A model generated the notes under the pieces. It searched no databases and had not been told where the DNA came from. It saw nothing but the letters and a program-made list of their open reading frames with translations. From contig JAWKHH010000003.1 in assembly GCA_041394945.1 (NCBI GenBank), positions 1,426,001-1,490,000 of the forward strand: a stretch of DNA of 64,000 nucleotides. The letters are read 5' to 3'. This DNA comes from Bryobacteraceae bacterium. Lineage in GTDB: Bacteria > Acidobacteriota > Terriglobia > Bryobacterales > Bryobacteraceae. Shown here in pieces: positions 8,683 through 16,316 of the stretch (position 1 is the stretch's first letter; each line of letters opens with the position of its first letter). The translations under genes were made by a program, and so were the position numbers.

Positions 8683-9551
8683 GGATATTCGCTGCCTTGA
8701 CCGCCGCCGCCCGCCGCCTCGAAGTCGCCGCCGTAGGCTGACCCCAACTCCGCCCGAACCATCGCCAGGTGCCGCGAGTTCGGCCGGATCAGCAGCTCTC
8801 CGAAAATGATCCGCCCGATCCCCTCGATCCGCACCACGTTCGGGCCTTCGAAGAAGACATCCGGCGCCGTCTTTTTCGGATTCGCCCACTCGACTTTGTG
8901 TACCACAGTCGCGAGCGTCGCCCCATGCCGTCCGGCCGGGAACCTGCGCCCCGGTTTTCCCGCGCCGGGATCGAACAGATGGCCATAGTTCCGCGAAAAC
9001 TCCTGATCGCCTTCCCACGCCGCCGTCAGCGCTTCATGCGTCGGGAACTCGTTAAACAGGTCCACGGCGAACGTCACCGCCAACTCCGCCCCATCGATGG
9101 CGATCTTGTCGAGCGCCAGCTTCTTCGGATCGATGCGGAACGCGCTCTCGCCGCCCTCCCGCGCATCGCTCCATTCCATTTCGAACGCCGCCCTCTTGAT
9201 CGTCAGCCGCCGGCGCGGCGACTTCGGCTGTACCGAGTTCACGATCTCGACCCGGGACACCCCCGCGCCCACCCGTGTCAGCACCGGCAGATTGTTCTCC
9301 TGGTGATTCCCCTCGGTGAAGGCGGCCGCTTTCGCTCCGGACTGGAAATCGCCATCGCAGTACGAGTAGGCCTTGTCGAAGCACACGTTGCTCTTGAAGA
9401 ACCGGCATCGCGAGGCCTTGGCGGTCGATAGCCCCCCGATCGAGGCGAGCGCGCTCGGCGCCTGCGATTCGATCAATACCTGCTTCGGGCGCCGGATGCG
9501 GGCGGCAAAGCCGACGGCGCTGGCGGAAAACTCATAAAGTCGTCGTGACAT
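8679..9551 (-). CDS. Conserved-looking protein of unknown function in the ECF-CHAT operon
   Basis: This 290-residue protein starts at ATG 9551. There is no signal peptide or membrane helix. It contains a middle region with three cysteines (CRFFKSNVCFDKAYSYC, about 50-65) and a beta-rich C-terminal half (VEIVNSVQPK, LFNEFPTHEALTAAW). It ends in a Gly-rich tail. I do not recognise the family. The gene sits between the anti-sigma gene (63-base gap) and the CHAT gene (4-base overlap), so it is probably a functional partner of the CHAT peptidase, perhaps its substrate or a secreted effector; that is inference from position only. Confidence 0.8.
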   Translation of the reverse strand: MSRRLYEFSASAVGFAARIRRPKQVLIESQAPSALASIGGLSTAKASRCRFFKSNVCFDKAYSYCDGDFQSGAKAAAFTEGNHQENNLPVLTRVGAGVSRVEIVNSVQPKSPRRRLTIKRAAFEMEWSDAREGGESAFRIDPKKLALDKIAIDGAELAVTFAVDLFNEFPTHEALTAAWEGDQEFSRNYGHLFDPGAGKPGRRFPAGRHGATLATVVHKVEWANPKKTAPDVFFEGPNVVRIEGIGRIIFGELLIRPNSRHLAMVRAELGSAYGGDFEAAGGGGQGSEYP

Positions 9552-9614
9552 GGGTTCACCTCGAACTGGAACTTGAGCGGTAACTGGAACAGCATTCTAC
9601 TGCGAATCACAACA

Positions 9615-10331
9615 TCAACGGCGCACGATCTGGAATTGGTAGCGCTCCGCCGGCCCCGACCAGCCCTCCGCTCCGCCGCGACGCACCGAAGCGGTCGCGG
9701 TGAACCCGCCTTCCCCAAACACCTCGAGCGGCAGCGGTATCGACAGGTAGGTGGCGGTACCGGCGTTATCCGCCGCCACTTCGATCGTCGCGCTATGAAT
9801 CGGCGCCGCGTCGGCTTCGGTTCGTTCCCCCCGGTAGAAATCGAGCCGCACCGACGCCGCCCCCGCCGGAACGTCAAACGAGAACGGCACAACGGCATAT
9901 AACTCCCCAGCCGGCACAGCAATCGTTTTCCCCGCCGCGCGAACACCCAGGGGATCCACGATGGCCGTCACCGACGGCCGTGGCGCCATCGCCATCCTCA
10001 TCGCCGGGATCTCAACAAACCGCTGATAGCCCGCCAGACACGCCAGCGCCAGCGTCGCCATCGCCGGAACCGGCCCGGCCAGACGAAACGGGATCCACTC
10101 GGCCAGCGAGTCCCACCAGCTCGGTGACCCCTGCTGCGCCCGCGCCGGCTGCTCCCGCAGCACGACTTTCAAGTTGTCGACAAAAACTGCGGTGTCGCGG
10201 ATCTCCGTTGCGCAGGAGACGCAATCGAAAAAGTGGGCCTCGAAAGCTTCACGCTCGGAATGTCCCAGCTCTCCGAGCAGGTATCGCTGGGCGGCCATAG
10301 TATCGACAGCTACCTGGTGATCCATGGTCAT
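9615..10331 (-). CDS. Zinc-finger anti-sigma factor, membrane anchored
   Basis: The product has 238 residues. The N-terminal ZAS domain has the H-x3-C-x2-C motif (HFFDCVSC, about residues 31-38) that binds zinc and the ECF factor. One membrane helix follows near residues 93-107 (ATLALACLAGY), then a periplasmic beta-rich domain of about 130 residues. The start is ATG 10331 or ATG 10325; the ribosome site AAGGAAGA favours the first. It lies 81 bases after the sigma gene. It should hold the sigma factor at the membrane until a signal reaches the outer domain. Confidence 0.88.
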   Translation of the reverse strand: MTMDHQVAVDTMAAQRYLLGELGHSEREAFEAHFFDCVSCATEIRDTAVFVDNLKVVLREQPARAQQGSPSWWDSLAEWIPFRLAGPVPAMATLALACLAGYQRFVEIPAMRMAMAPRPSVTAIVDPLGVRAAGKTIAVPAGELYAVVPFSFDVPAGAASVRLDFYRGERTEADAAPIHSATIEVAADNAGTATYLSIPLPLEVFGEGGFTATASVRRGGAEGWSGPAERYQFQIVRR

Positions 10332-10412
10332 TCTCTTCCTTTGGTAGTGACGTTCAGCATGGCAGCGTTACAGTCACTTTAATCGTTTTACGCGAAAACG
10401 CCAGCCATCCTC

Positions 10413-10994
10413 CTAGAAGCTCAACAGCGCCGCCGCCGCCGCCTTCCCTTTCGTGAAATGATCCCGAAACCGCGCTTTCGCCCGGTGCAACAAAACCCGA
10501 AGGTAGTCGCGATCGACGTTCATCTCGCGGCAAATTTCATCCTTGTCGCGCTCTTCGAGGAAAATCGACCGGAGGATATTCTGGTCCTTTTCCGGTAGTT
10601 CCGCGAGGACCTGACGGACTTTCTCTTTCCGTTCCTTGCTCACCAGCCGCGACTCGCTGTCTTCGGCCGTGTCCGGCGGATCGCTCAAGTGCTCCGGTAA
10701 CTCGCTGATTCTACTGGCTCCGCGATAGTGCTCAAGCAGGATGTTCTGACACACCGTGTTCACGAACGCCCCGAGCCGCTCCGGATGATCCAGGCCGCCT
10801 TTTTCCCGCAGAAATCGAAACGTTCTCAGGAACGTATCCTGGATCAAATCCTCTCGCGCCTGGGGACTGCGCACACGTCCCCGCAGCTTCACTTCCAGCA
10901 ATTCTCCGAAGTATGCCGAAAAGTGACGTTCTACTTCGTTGTCCCCCTTGATCAGCCTCTCCAGATAGGCCTGATCGAAGGTTTCCCATTGCAT
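10413..10994 (-). CDS. ECF-family RNA polymerase sigma factor
   Basis: This 193-residue protein has sigma region 2 at residues about 20-90 (REDLIQDTFLRTFRFL) and region 4 at about 125-180 (LPEKDQNILRSIFLEERDKDEI). Start ATG 10994 (MQWETFDQ) is chosen because an upstream promoter ends just before it. The 3' end is rich in Ala. The helix-turn-helix segment (CREMNVDRDYLRVLLHRAK) is intact. It should direct transcription of its own operon, including the CHAT gene, when released by the anti-sigma factor encoded next. The target promoter sequence was not identified. Confidence 0.92.
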   Translation of the reverse strand: MQWETFDQAYLERLIKGDNEVERHFSAYFGELLEVKLRGRVRSPQAREDLIQDTFLRTFRFLREKGGLDHPERLGAFVNTVCQNILLEHYRGASRISELPEHLSDPPDTAEDSESRLVSKERKEKVRQVLAELPEKDQNILRSIFLEERDKDEICREMNVDRDYLRVLLHRAKARFRDHFTKGKAAAAALLSF

Positions 10995-11014
10995 TCTTCT
11001 ACGTCGAACTGGGT

Positions 11015-11043
11015 AGTATACCTGCCGTTGCCTTGCCCTGCAA
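11015..11043 (-). promoter_or_regulatory. Sigma70-type promoter of the ECF operon
   Basis: On the minus strand, TTGCAG (11043-11038) and TATACT (11020-11015) are separated by exactly 17 bases, 4/6 and 5/6 matches to consensus. The predicted transcript starts about 13 bases before ATG 10994. This suggests housekeeping transcription of the sigma gene. Confidence 0.6.
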
Positions 11044-11226
11044 GCGGGCCCCGATATCCCAGTTCGGGGGATAGAACTCGTAGCGGCTGTCATCGTTGGC
11101 TGCCTCCAATGTCCTGAACGCACTGCGCGGGACGGCCTGTTGAGCCTCCCGGTTCAGACGCCGATTGTCGTTTTCGCGACCAGCCCCTCTTTCGGGGGCC
11201 CCCTTCGCGGCTACTCGGCAACAGCC

Positions 11227-11251
11227 AAACCAACCGTCTTGGTGTTGGTTT
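11227..11251. other. Perfect 8-base hairpin in the sigma/propeller intergenic region
   Basis: AAACCAAC (11227-11234) pairs with GTTGGTTT (11244-11251) around a 9-base loop. No T-run follows on either strand. It lies about 40 bases after the small open frame ending at 11294 and about 180 bases upstream of the sigma promoter. It could be a terminator or an operator. Confidence 0.4.
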
Positions 11252-11293
11252 CTCCTCCGGATGCGCCTACTGCGGTCACGTTCCTTCTGAGTC

Positions 11294-11410
11294 CTAGTGA
11301 CGCCGGTCACAGAACCGTTTCAGCCTAGCTCGTGATTTATCTGTACTTTCCAGCCACAGTCTTCGATCCGCATCCGCACGCGGAGTGCCTGAGTACTGGG
11401 CAGTATACAT
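11294..11410 (-). CDS. Possible 38-residue small protein
   Basis: ATG 11410 follows an excellent ribosome site (gggaggt, 7 bases before the start) and opens a 38-codon frame, MYTAQYSGTPRADADRR..., ending CDRRH. The product is basic with one Cys and no membrane segment. No homolog is recognised. The 580-base gap between the sigma gene and the propeller gene otherwise holds only promoters and a hairpin. The ribosome site is the only support, so this may be chance. Confidence 0.35.
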   Translation of the reverse strand: MYTAQYSGTPRADADRRLWLESTDKSRARLKRFCDRRH

Positions 11411-11532
11411 CTTTTTTACCTCCCATAAGTGGGACAACCCTTTCGGGATCGCGCATTTGTCACGTCTCCCGCCGCAACCTCCCGCCCTCCTCGCGCGTCC
11501 GAAATCGAAGCAGGGTACCGATTGAGCTGATT

Positions 11533-11541
11533 TGGTATAAC
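11533..11541 (+). promoter_or_regulatory. Extended -10 element upstream of the propeller gene
   Basis: TGGTATAAC is an extended -10 (TGn plus TATAAC, 5/6 match) lying 33 bases before ATG 11575. No good -35 is seen at 16-18 bases, which is acceptable for extended -10 promoters. Confidence 0.4.
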
Positions 11542-11574
11542 TGTATGTTTGGAGTAGTCTCGCTCGGAATCCCG

Positions 11575-13854
11575 ATGTATCGCCTTTTACCGACCCTCGC
11601 CGCCTGCGTGGCCGCGTTCGCTCCCGTAGCGCTCGCCACCCGCAGTTCCGCCAACCGCCAGCAGCCCGCCGAAGCCGGATCCCGGCTCCTGGAGCGCCTG
11701 CCGCTTCGGTTTGAGCCCAATCAGGGCCAGCTCCCGCCCGAAGTCCGCTTTGCCACACGATCCTCTCAACGGATGCTCTTCCTCACCGAGCAGGAAGCTA
11801 TTGTTCCACTGGAGCACGGCGCCCTGAAGATCCAGGCGGTTTCCGGCAATCCCAAACCCGAGATCGAAGGCGTCCGCCCGTTCGGCTCCACGTCCACCTA
11901 TATCCGCGGCAATGACCGCCGCCGCTGGCAGTCCGACGTGCCCCACTACGCCGGTGTCCGCTACCGCGAGATCTATCCCGGCATCGATCTGCTCTATCGC
12001 GGCCAGGGCCGCCAGGTCGAATACGACTTCTACGTCGCGCCCGGAGCCAATCCCGGCAAGATCCGCCTCCGTTTCTCCGGCGCCGACAAGATTTGGATCG
12101 ATAAAGCCGGCTCCCTGCATGTCAAGGCAGGCGGCGAGGAACTGCGTCAGCCTGTTCCGTTCGCCTTCCAGGACGACTCGGACCGCGAAGGATCCCGCGT
12201 CGCGGCATCCTACCGGATCGTCGGCAAGCGCGAAGTCGCCTTCGAAATCGGCAAATACGACCGCTCGCGCGAACTGGTCATCGACCCTGTTCTCATCGCC
12301 ACCTACTTCGGCGGCGACAGCATCGACACCGCCACTAACGTCGTCACTGATTCGAGCGGCGCCGTATGGGTCACCGGCTACAGTTCATCCCCGGCGCTGC
12401 CGGTCACAGGACTCCCCTACGCCGAGGAGCGCGGCGGGAACCTCGACATCTTCATCGCCAAGTTCAACCCGACCCTCACCGGCGGTTCGTCCCTGCAATA
12501 CGCCACCTACTTCGGCGGCGACGGCGAAGATCGCCCCACGGCCCTCGCGCTCGATCCGCAAGGATACCTCCTGATCGCCGGCTACACCACCTCCACGAAT
12601 TTCCCGCTCGCCGGCGACAACCAGACCACGCTCGGCGGCGATCGCGACGCGTTCCTGGTGCGGTTCAGCACCACCGACCGAGGCACCGACGGCCTCTGGT
12701 ACTCGACCTACTTTGGCGCCGACGCCCGCGACGTGGCCCTCGCCGTCGCCGGCGGTCCCAACGGGCGCGCCTATATCGCCGGCTACACCACCCAGGTCGA
12801 AGACTTCCCTCTGACCGGCGATCCGCTCCAGTCCTCGAATCGCGGCGGCTACGATGCGTTCCTCGTCGAGATCGAAACGCTCGCCACCTCCGATGCCCGC
12901 CAGTATGTCACCTTCCTCGGCGGCAGCAGCACCGATGTCGCCACCGGGCTCGCCCTCGACAGCCAGGGCCGCGTCTGGATGAGCGGCTACACCATGTCCA
13001 ACGACTTTCCGGTCACCAGTGGCGCCTATCGCGAGGACTTCGCCGGACGCGGCGACGTCTTCGCGGTTCGCATCGACCGCTCCAAGCCCGGCCTCGACGC
13101 CCTCGACTACGGCACGTTCATCGGCGGCAGCGACTCCGACGTCGCAAACGCGCTCCTCATCGACAGCAACGACCGCCTCCATCTCACCGGGTACACGTTT
13201 TCCAAGGACTTCCCCGTCACCGCGGGCGCCCACCGCACTGACTACGCCGGCGCCACCGACGCCTTCTACCTGCGCTTCGATCCAGCCGCCAACGACATCG
13301 GCTACGCCACCTACCTCGGCGGCGGCAGCACCGACGTCGGCTACTCCATGGCTCTCGATGCCAGCGGCAAGGTGGCCGTCACCGGCTACACCCATTCGCC
13401 CGACTTTCCCATCGTAGGCGGCGCTCTGCAGCCCACCTTCGGCGGCGCCTCCGACGCCTTCGTCGCCGTCCTCGATCCGGCCGCCCCGGCCGTATCTTCG
13501 CTCGTTTACTCGAGCTACATTGGCGGCTCGACGCTCGAGGCCGGCAACCAGATCGCCCTCGACTCCGAAGGCAACGTCTACGTCGCCGGCTCCACCACCT
13601 CGCGGATGTTCGCCACCAGCCCATCCGTGTTCCAGCCCGACATCGCCGGCCTCACCGACGCGTTTGTCGTCCGCCTGAACCTCTGCGCCGACGAGGCCGC
13701 CTGCCGCGAACAGGGCCTGCTTTTCAACCGCGAATGTCAGGAAGAAAAGAGCGTCCTGTCGAAGTTCACCGCCGGCGACGGCGCCTGTATCGCCGACGGG
13801 AACGGAACCTTTGTTTGTTCCCGCACCGTCTGCGCCACAACACCGAAGAAATAG
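11575..13854 (+). CDS. Secreted SBBP-type beta-propeller protein
   Basis: ATG 11575 gives 759 residues with a signal peptide (YRLLPTLAACVAAFAPVALA). The N-terminal module (FEPNQGQLPPEVRF ... YPGIDLLYRGQGRQVEYDF ... ELVIDPVL) is shared with two other proteins in the window. Seven SBBP repeats follow, each of the form [S/T]Y-x-GG ... D-x-x-G ... GYT-x-S-x-FP, likely forming one propeller. The C-terminal 60 residues carry six Cys (CADEAAC ... CQEE ... GACIADG ... CSRTVC), probably disulfide bonded. Function unknown; such proteins are exported or surface attached. It is divergent from the ECF operon, so control by that sigma factor is possible. Confidence 0.85.
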   Translation: MYRLLPTLAACVAAFAPVALATRSSANRQQPAEAGSRLLERLPLRFEPNQGQLPPEVRFATRSSQRMLFLTEQEAIVPLEHGALKIQAVSGNPKPEIEGVRPFGSTSTYIRGNDRRRWQSDVPHYAGVRYREIYPGIDLLYRGQGRQVEYDFYVAPGANPGKIRLRFSGADKIWIDKAGSLHVKAGGEELRQPVPFAFQDDSDREGSRVAASYRIVGKREVAFEIGKYDRSRELVIDPVLIATYFGGDSIDTATNVVTDSSGAVWVTGYSSSPALPVTGLPYAEERGGNLDIFIAKFNPTLTGGSSLQYATYFGGDGEDRPTALALDPQGYLLIAGYTTSTNFPLAGDNQTTLGGDRDAFLVRFSTTDRGTDGLWYSTYFGADARDVALAVAGGPNGRAYIAGYTTQVEDFPLTGDPLQSSNRGGYDAFLVEIETLATSDARQYVTFLGGSSTDVATGLALDSQGRVWMSGYTMSNDFPVTSGAYREDFAGRGDVFAVRIDRSKPGLDALDYGTFIGGSDSDVANALLIDSNDRLHLTGYTFSKDFPVTAGAHRTDYAGATDAFYLRFDPAANDIGYATYLGGGSTDVGYSMALDASGKVAVTGYTHSPDFPIVGGALQPTFGGASDAFVAVLDPAAPAVSSLVYSSYIGGSTLEAGNQIALDSEGNVYVAGSTTSRMFATSPSVFQPDIAGLTDAFVVRLNLCADEAACREQGLLFNRECQEEKSVLSKFTAGDGACIADGNGTFVCSRTVCATTPKK

Positions 13855-13929
13855 CAATCAATCCCAAAGGCATTACCGCCGAATCAGGTGTTAAATAATC
13901 CGACGGTACTATGTCGGGTGTATTTGGGC

Positions 13930-14853
13930 ATGCCGATCATGGGGTATCCGCCCATGGACCGCGCCGACAATCCGGTGTTCCGCTTCGCGGCGCTCGCTCT
14001 CGCCTTGCCGACCTTCGCGCTATGGGCGGCCTCATTCGCGGAACTGGCCGACGTCGCCTCCGGCGTCTGGTGGAGCGTCGCCCGGTTCGCTCGTCTCGAA
14101 CGCCTCGAACCAGTAGTCCGCTGGACCTCGCCCGACGGCGGCGCTTCCCTCGAAAAGGGCGACCGCGTGGTTTCAATAAACGGTCAACCCTACGGGATCG
14201 ATTCCTGGGCCCGGCTTTTCCGCCAGGCCACACCCGGCAGCCACGCCACCATCGAAGTGCTCCGCGACGGGCGCCTCCGCACCGTGACCGCGGATTTCCG
14301 CTTCTCGCCCATCCAGACAGTCATTTCCGCGATACTCGTTCTCGCCGTCCCCGCGTTCTGTATTCCCATCCTGATCCTGGCCCCGGGCCGTTTCTTTGGC
14401 CCCCAGGGCCTGATCCGCGCCGTCTGCGCGGCATCTCTTTCCGCCCACCTCCTATCGGTTGAACCGGGGCTGTTCTCCGATTGGAACGGACCGTCCCGCA
14501 CCGCCCTATGGACCTGGTTCGCCGCGATGGCGTCCATCGGGCCCGTCTCCTGGTGGCACGTCACGCTCGCATGGCTCGGGCCCGTCCGGCTCCATCCCCG
14601 GGCTGAGCGTTGGATGATGCGAGCCGCGAGTCTCCTCGGGATCATGGGCGCGGTTCTGATGATGATCGAAGGCTTCGGCCGGCCGGATGCAGTCCCGCCC
14701 CTTGGCGCGCTCGCAGCGGAAGCCGTCCGCGGCCGGCTGATGGACGCCACATGGCTCGCCTTCCTCGCCGTCGGGCTCACCGCCCGGTCTGACCGGCCCG
14801 AGCGTCCCGCGCGCGTTATCGCCGTAGCGGATCCTCCACCCACGGTGGGGTAG
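13930..14853 (+). CDS. PDZ-domain polytopic membrane protein
   Basis: ATG 13930 gives 307 residues; an in-frame GTG 13888 is possible. A first membrane helix (FAALALALPTFALWAASF) precedes a periplasmic PDZ-like domain (about 50-125: GGASLEKGDRVVSINGQPY ... ATIEVLRDGRLR). It is followed by about five membrane helices. No protease motif (HExxH) or kinase domain is present, so it is not a site-2 protease. Acidobacterial sensor kinases use similar PDZ-membrane inputs, and this may be such a sensor without the kinase. Its last 38 bases overlap the end of the convergent thyX gene. Confidence 0.6.
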   Translation: MPIMGYPPMDRADNPVFRFAALALALPTFALWAASFAELADVASGVWWSVARFARLERLEPVVRWTSPDGGASLEKGDRVVSINGQPYGIDSWARLFRQATPGSHATIEVLRDGRLRTVTADFRFSPIQTVISAILVLAVPAFCIPILILAPGRFFGPQGLIRAVCAASLSAHLLSVEPGLFSDWNGPSRTALWTWFAAMASIGPVSWWHVTLAWLGPVRLHPRAERWMMRAASLLGIMGAVLMMIEGFGRPDAVPPLGALAAEAVRGRLMDATWLAFLAVGLTARSDRPERPARVIAVADPPPTVG

Positions 14854-16249
14854 CTTCGATCAAACGGCCCAGCGACGGCTCGAGTTCCTCCATCTTCACC
14901 TTCATCTTCCAGGCCACTTCGCGGTACGAGAAGTGACCCTTCACGCCGGAACGAAGCCGCGCGATGTACTCGGCTTCCGCGAAGTCCATCTTGAAGAGGA
15001 ACCGCCCACGAGCCGCGAACGGCAGCAGGTAGTGCGACCCTGGCCCCGGCAGCGCGCGGAAGGCATCGAAGGCCGCCTTCATGGCCGAGTCGTACCCGGC
15101 GGTGCGGCCGCAGTCGTGGACGGTCCCCGGCGTCGAGTATCCGAGCGCCCCTGAATACGCCTGCCGGTACTGCTGGCACCGGCGATGGCGGTGCAGATCG
15201 CGATAGGCGCCGATGTCCATCACGATGTCGTAGGCGTACAGATTTCCCCGGAATTCGCGAAGAATTTCATCGTGTCGCGTACGGGATTGAAGCGCCAGGT
15301 CGATCACTTCGCGCCGCACCGCCGCCGGCGCCGAACACGCCCAGTCGTAGAGTTCCCGAAAGGGCCGGTCCGTGGCCGGGTAGAGCAGCGTGGCGGCGAT
15401 GTCGGCCTCCGTTTCGGCCGGCTTCACGAGATCCACGTCGTCCACGGCATGGCTCGCCGGCGCGGGCAGATTCTGCCCCGCCCACTGGCGGAGCGAGTCC
15501 CGAGCCGCGGCCAGATGGGCGTCGCCGTCGACATAGCGCGCAAGCGTCGGCGCCACCGGCTGCACGGCCGCCGATTCATTCCACGCGCAGGCCGGGGGAG
15601 CCGCGCAGGCCGCGGCCATCTCGGCCCCCAGTTCGCGAATTTCCGCGTATTCGGAGACTTTCAGGCGCCGGATTTGCCGTTCGAGCGTGCGAATGCTGGT
15701 TACCTGCCCCACGCCCGTCGGAATCCCGAACGGCAGGAAGTAACGCGCCACGTCGAACGCCCGCGCCGTCAGGTTCCGCCGGTAAGCGTCTGGTTTCATT
15801 GACTCGGGCCGGGGCAGCCGCTCCTCGAGATACGCGAAAACGGCGTCGTGCGTGGCGCGGTATGCTTCGAGCAGTTGCGCCGCCGCCTGACGGTAATTCT
15901 TTGCCTGTTCGGGGCTGAATTCAGGCGGGACAACGACGCCTTGCTTGCCGAAATCCTGATACCGCGACGACCGCGCCTGCCCGTCCCAAAGCGGCTCGTC
16001 TTCGGCCTCGGTGGCGGCCAGTTCGGAAATCCCCTCCAGGCACAGCACGAGGTGGCCGAGATCGGCGATCGAGGCGTGGCCGTACTGGAAGTAGAAGCTC
16101 TCGAGAAACTTCGCCGAATCGTGGGAACGAACCCAGGCGATGGAGTCGACAATCGAGTCCGGCGACCGGCTGTACCGGGCCAGCGCATAAGCGCATGCCT
16201 CCGGCGGCACGCCGGCGACGGTGAAAACGCGAGGTTGGCTTTCGGACAC
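14816..16249 (-). CDS. thyX: Tandem two-domain FAD-dependent thymidylate synthase (ThyX family)
   Basis: This 477-residue protein is about twice the usual ThyX length. The N-half has FYFQYGHASIADLGH and RSSRYQDF, matching ThyX helix and substrate-loop motifs. The C-half has YRDLHRHRRCQQYRQAYS, which contains the RHR core of the ThyX motif RHR-x7-S. ThyX makes dTMP from dUMP using FAD and methylene-tetrahydrofolate and works as a tetramer with active sites between subunits. The two halves may form a pseudo-dimer, with catalytic residues split between them. The start appears to be GTG 16249, without a clear ribosome site. Activity is likely but unproven, because the first-half RHR is degenerate. 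Confidence 0.8.
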   Translation of the reverse strand: MSESQPRVFTVAGVPPEACAYALARYSRSPDSIVDSIAWVRSHDSAKFLESFYFQYGHASIADLGHLVLCLEGISELAATEAEDEPLWDGQARSSRYQDFGKQGVVVPPEFSPEQAKNYRQAAAQLLEAYRATHDAVFAYLEERLPRPESMKPDAYRRNLTARAFDVARYFLPFGIPTGVGQVTSIRTLERQIRRLKVSEYAEIRELGAEMAAACAAPPACAWNESAAVQPVAPTLARYVDGDAHLAAARDSLRQWAGQNLPAPASHAVDDVDLVKPAETEADIAATLLYPATDRPFRELYDWACSAPAAVRREVIDLALQSRTRHDEILREFRGNLYAYDIVMDIGAYRDLHRHRRCQQYRQAYSGALGYSTPGTVHDCGRTAGYDSAMKAAFDAFRALPGPGSHYLLPFAARGRFLFKMDFAEAEYIARLRSGVKGHFSYREVAWKMKVKMEELEPSLGRLIEATPPWVEDPLRR

Positions 16250-16281
16250 GGAGAAGGCTATGATAACGCGCTCGAACCTGA

Positions 16282-16307
16282 CGAGGCCGGAACGGTATCC
16301 GGCCTCG
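16282..16307 (-). terminator. Strong hairpin after the OmpA-family gene
   Basis: CGAGGCCGG and CCGGCCTCG form a perfect 9-base stem around an 8-base loop. It begins 9 bases after the stop of the OmpA-family gene and lies between it and thyX. There is no U-run, so termination would be of the non-canonical type common in high-GC genomes. Confidence 0.5.
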
Positions 16308-16316
16308 CCGAAGCGG

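Noticed and set aside
8670..8690. Programmed -1 frameshift between the 290-residue and CHAT genes
   Set aside because: The bases before the stop (TAT CCC TGA) do not form a slippery heptamer; a rare start with coupling is simpler, so this is kept only as an alternative.
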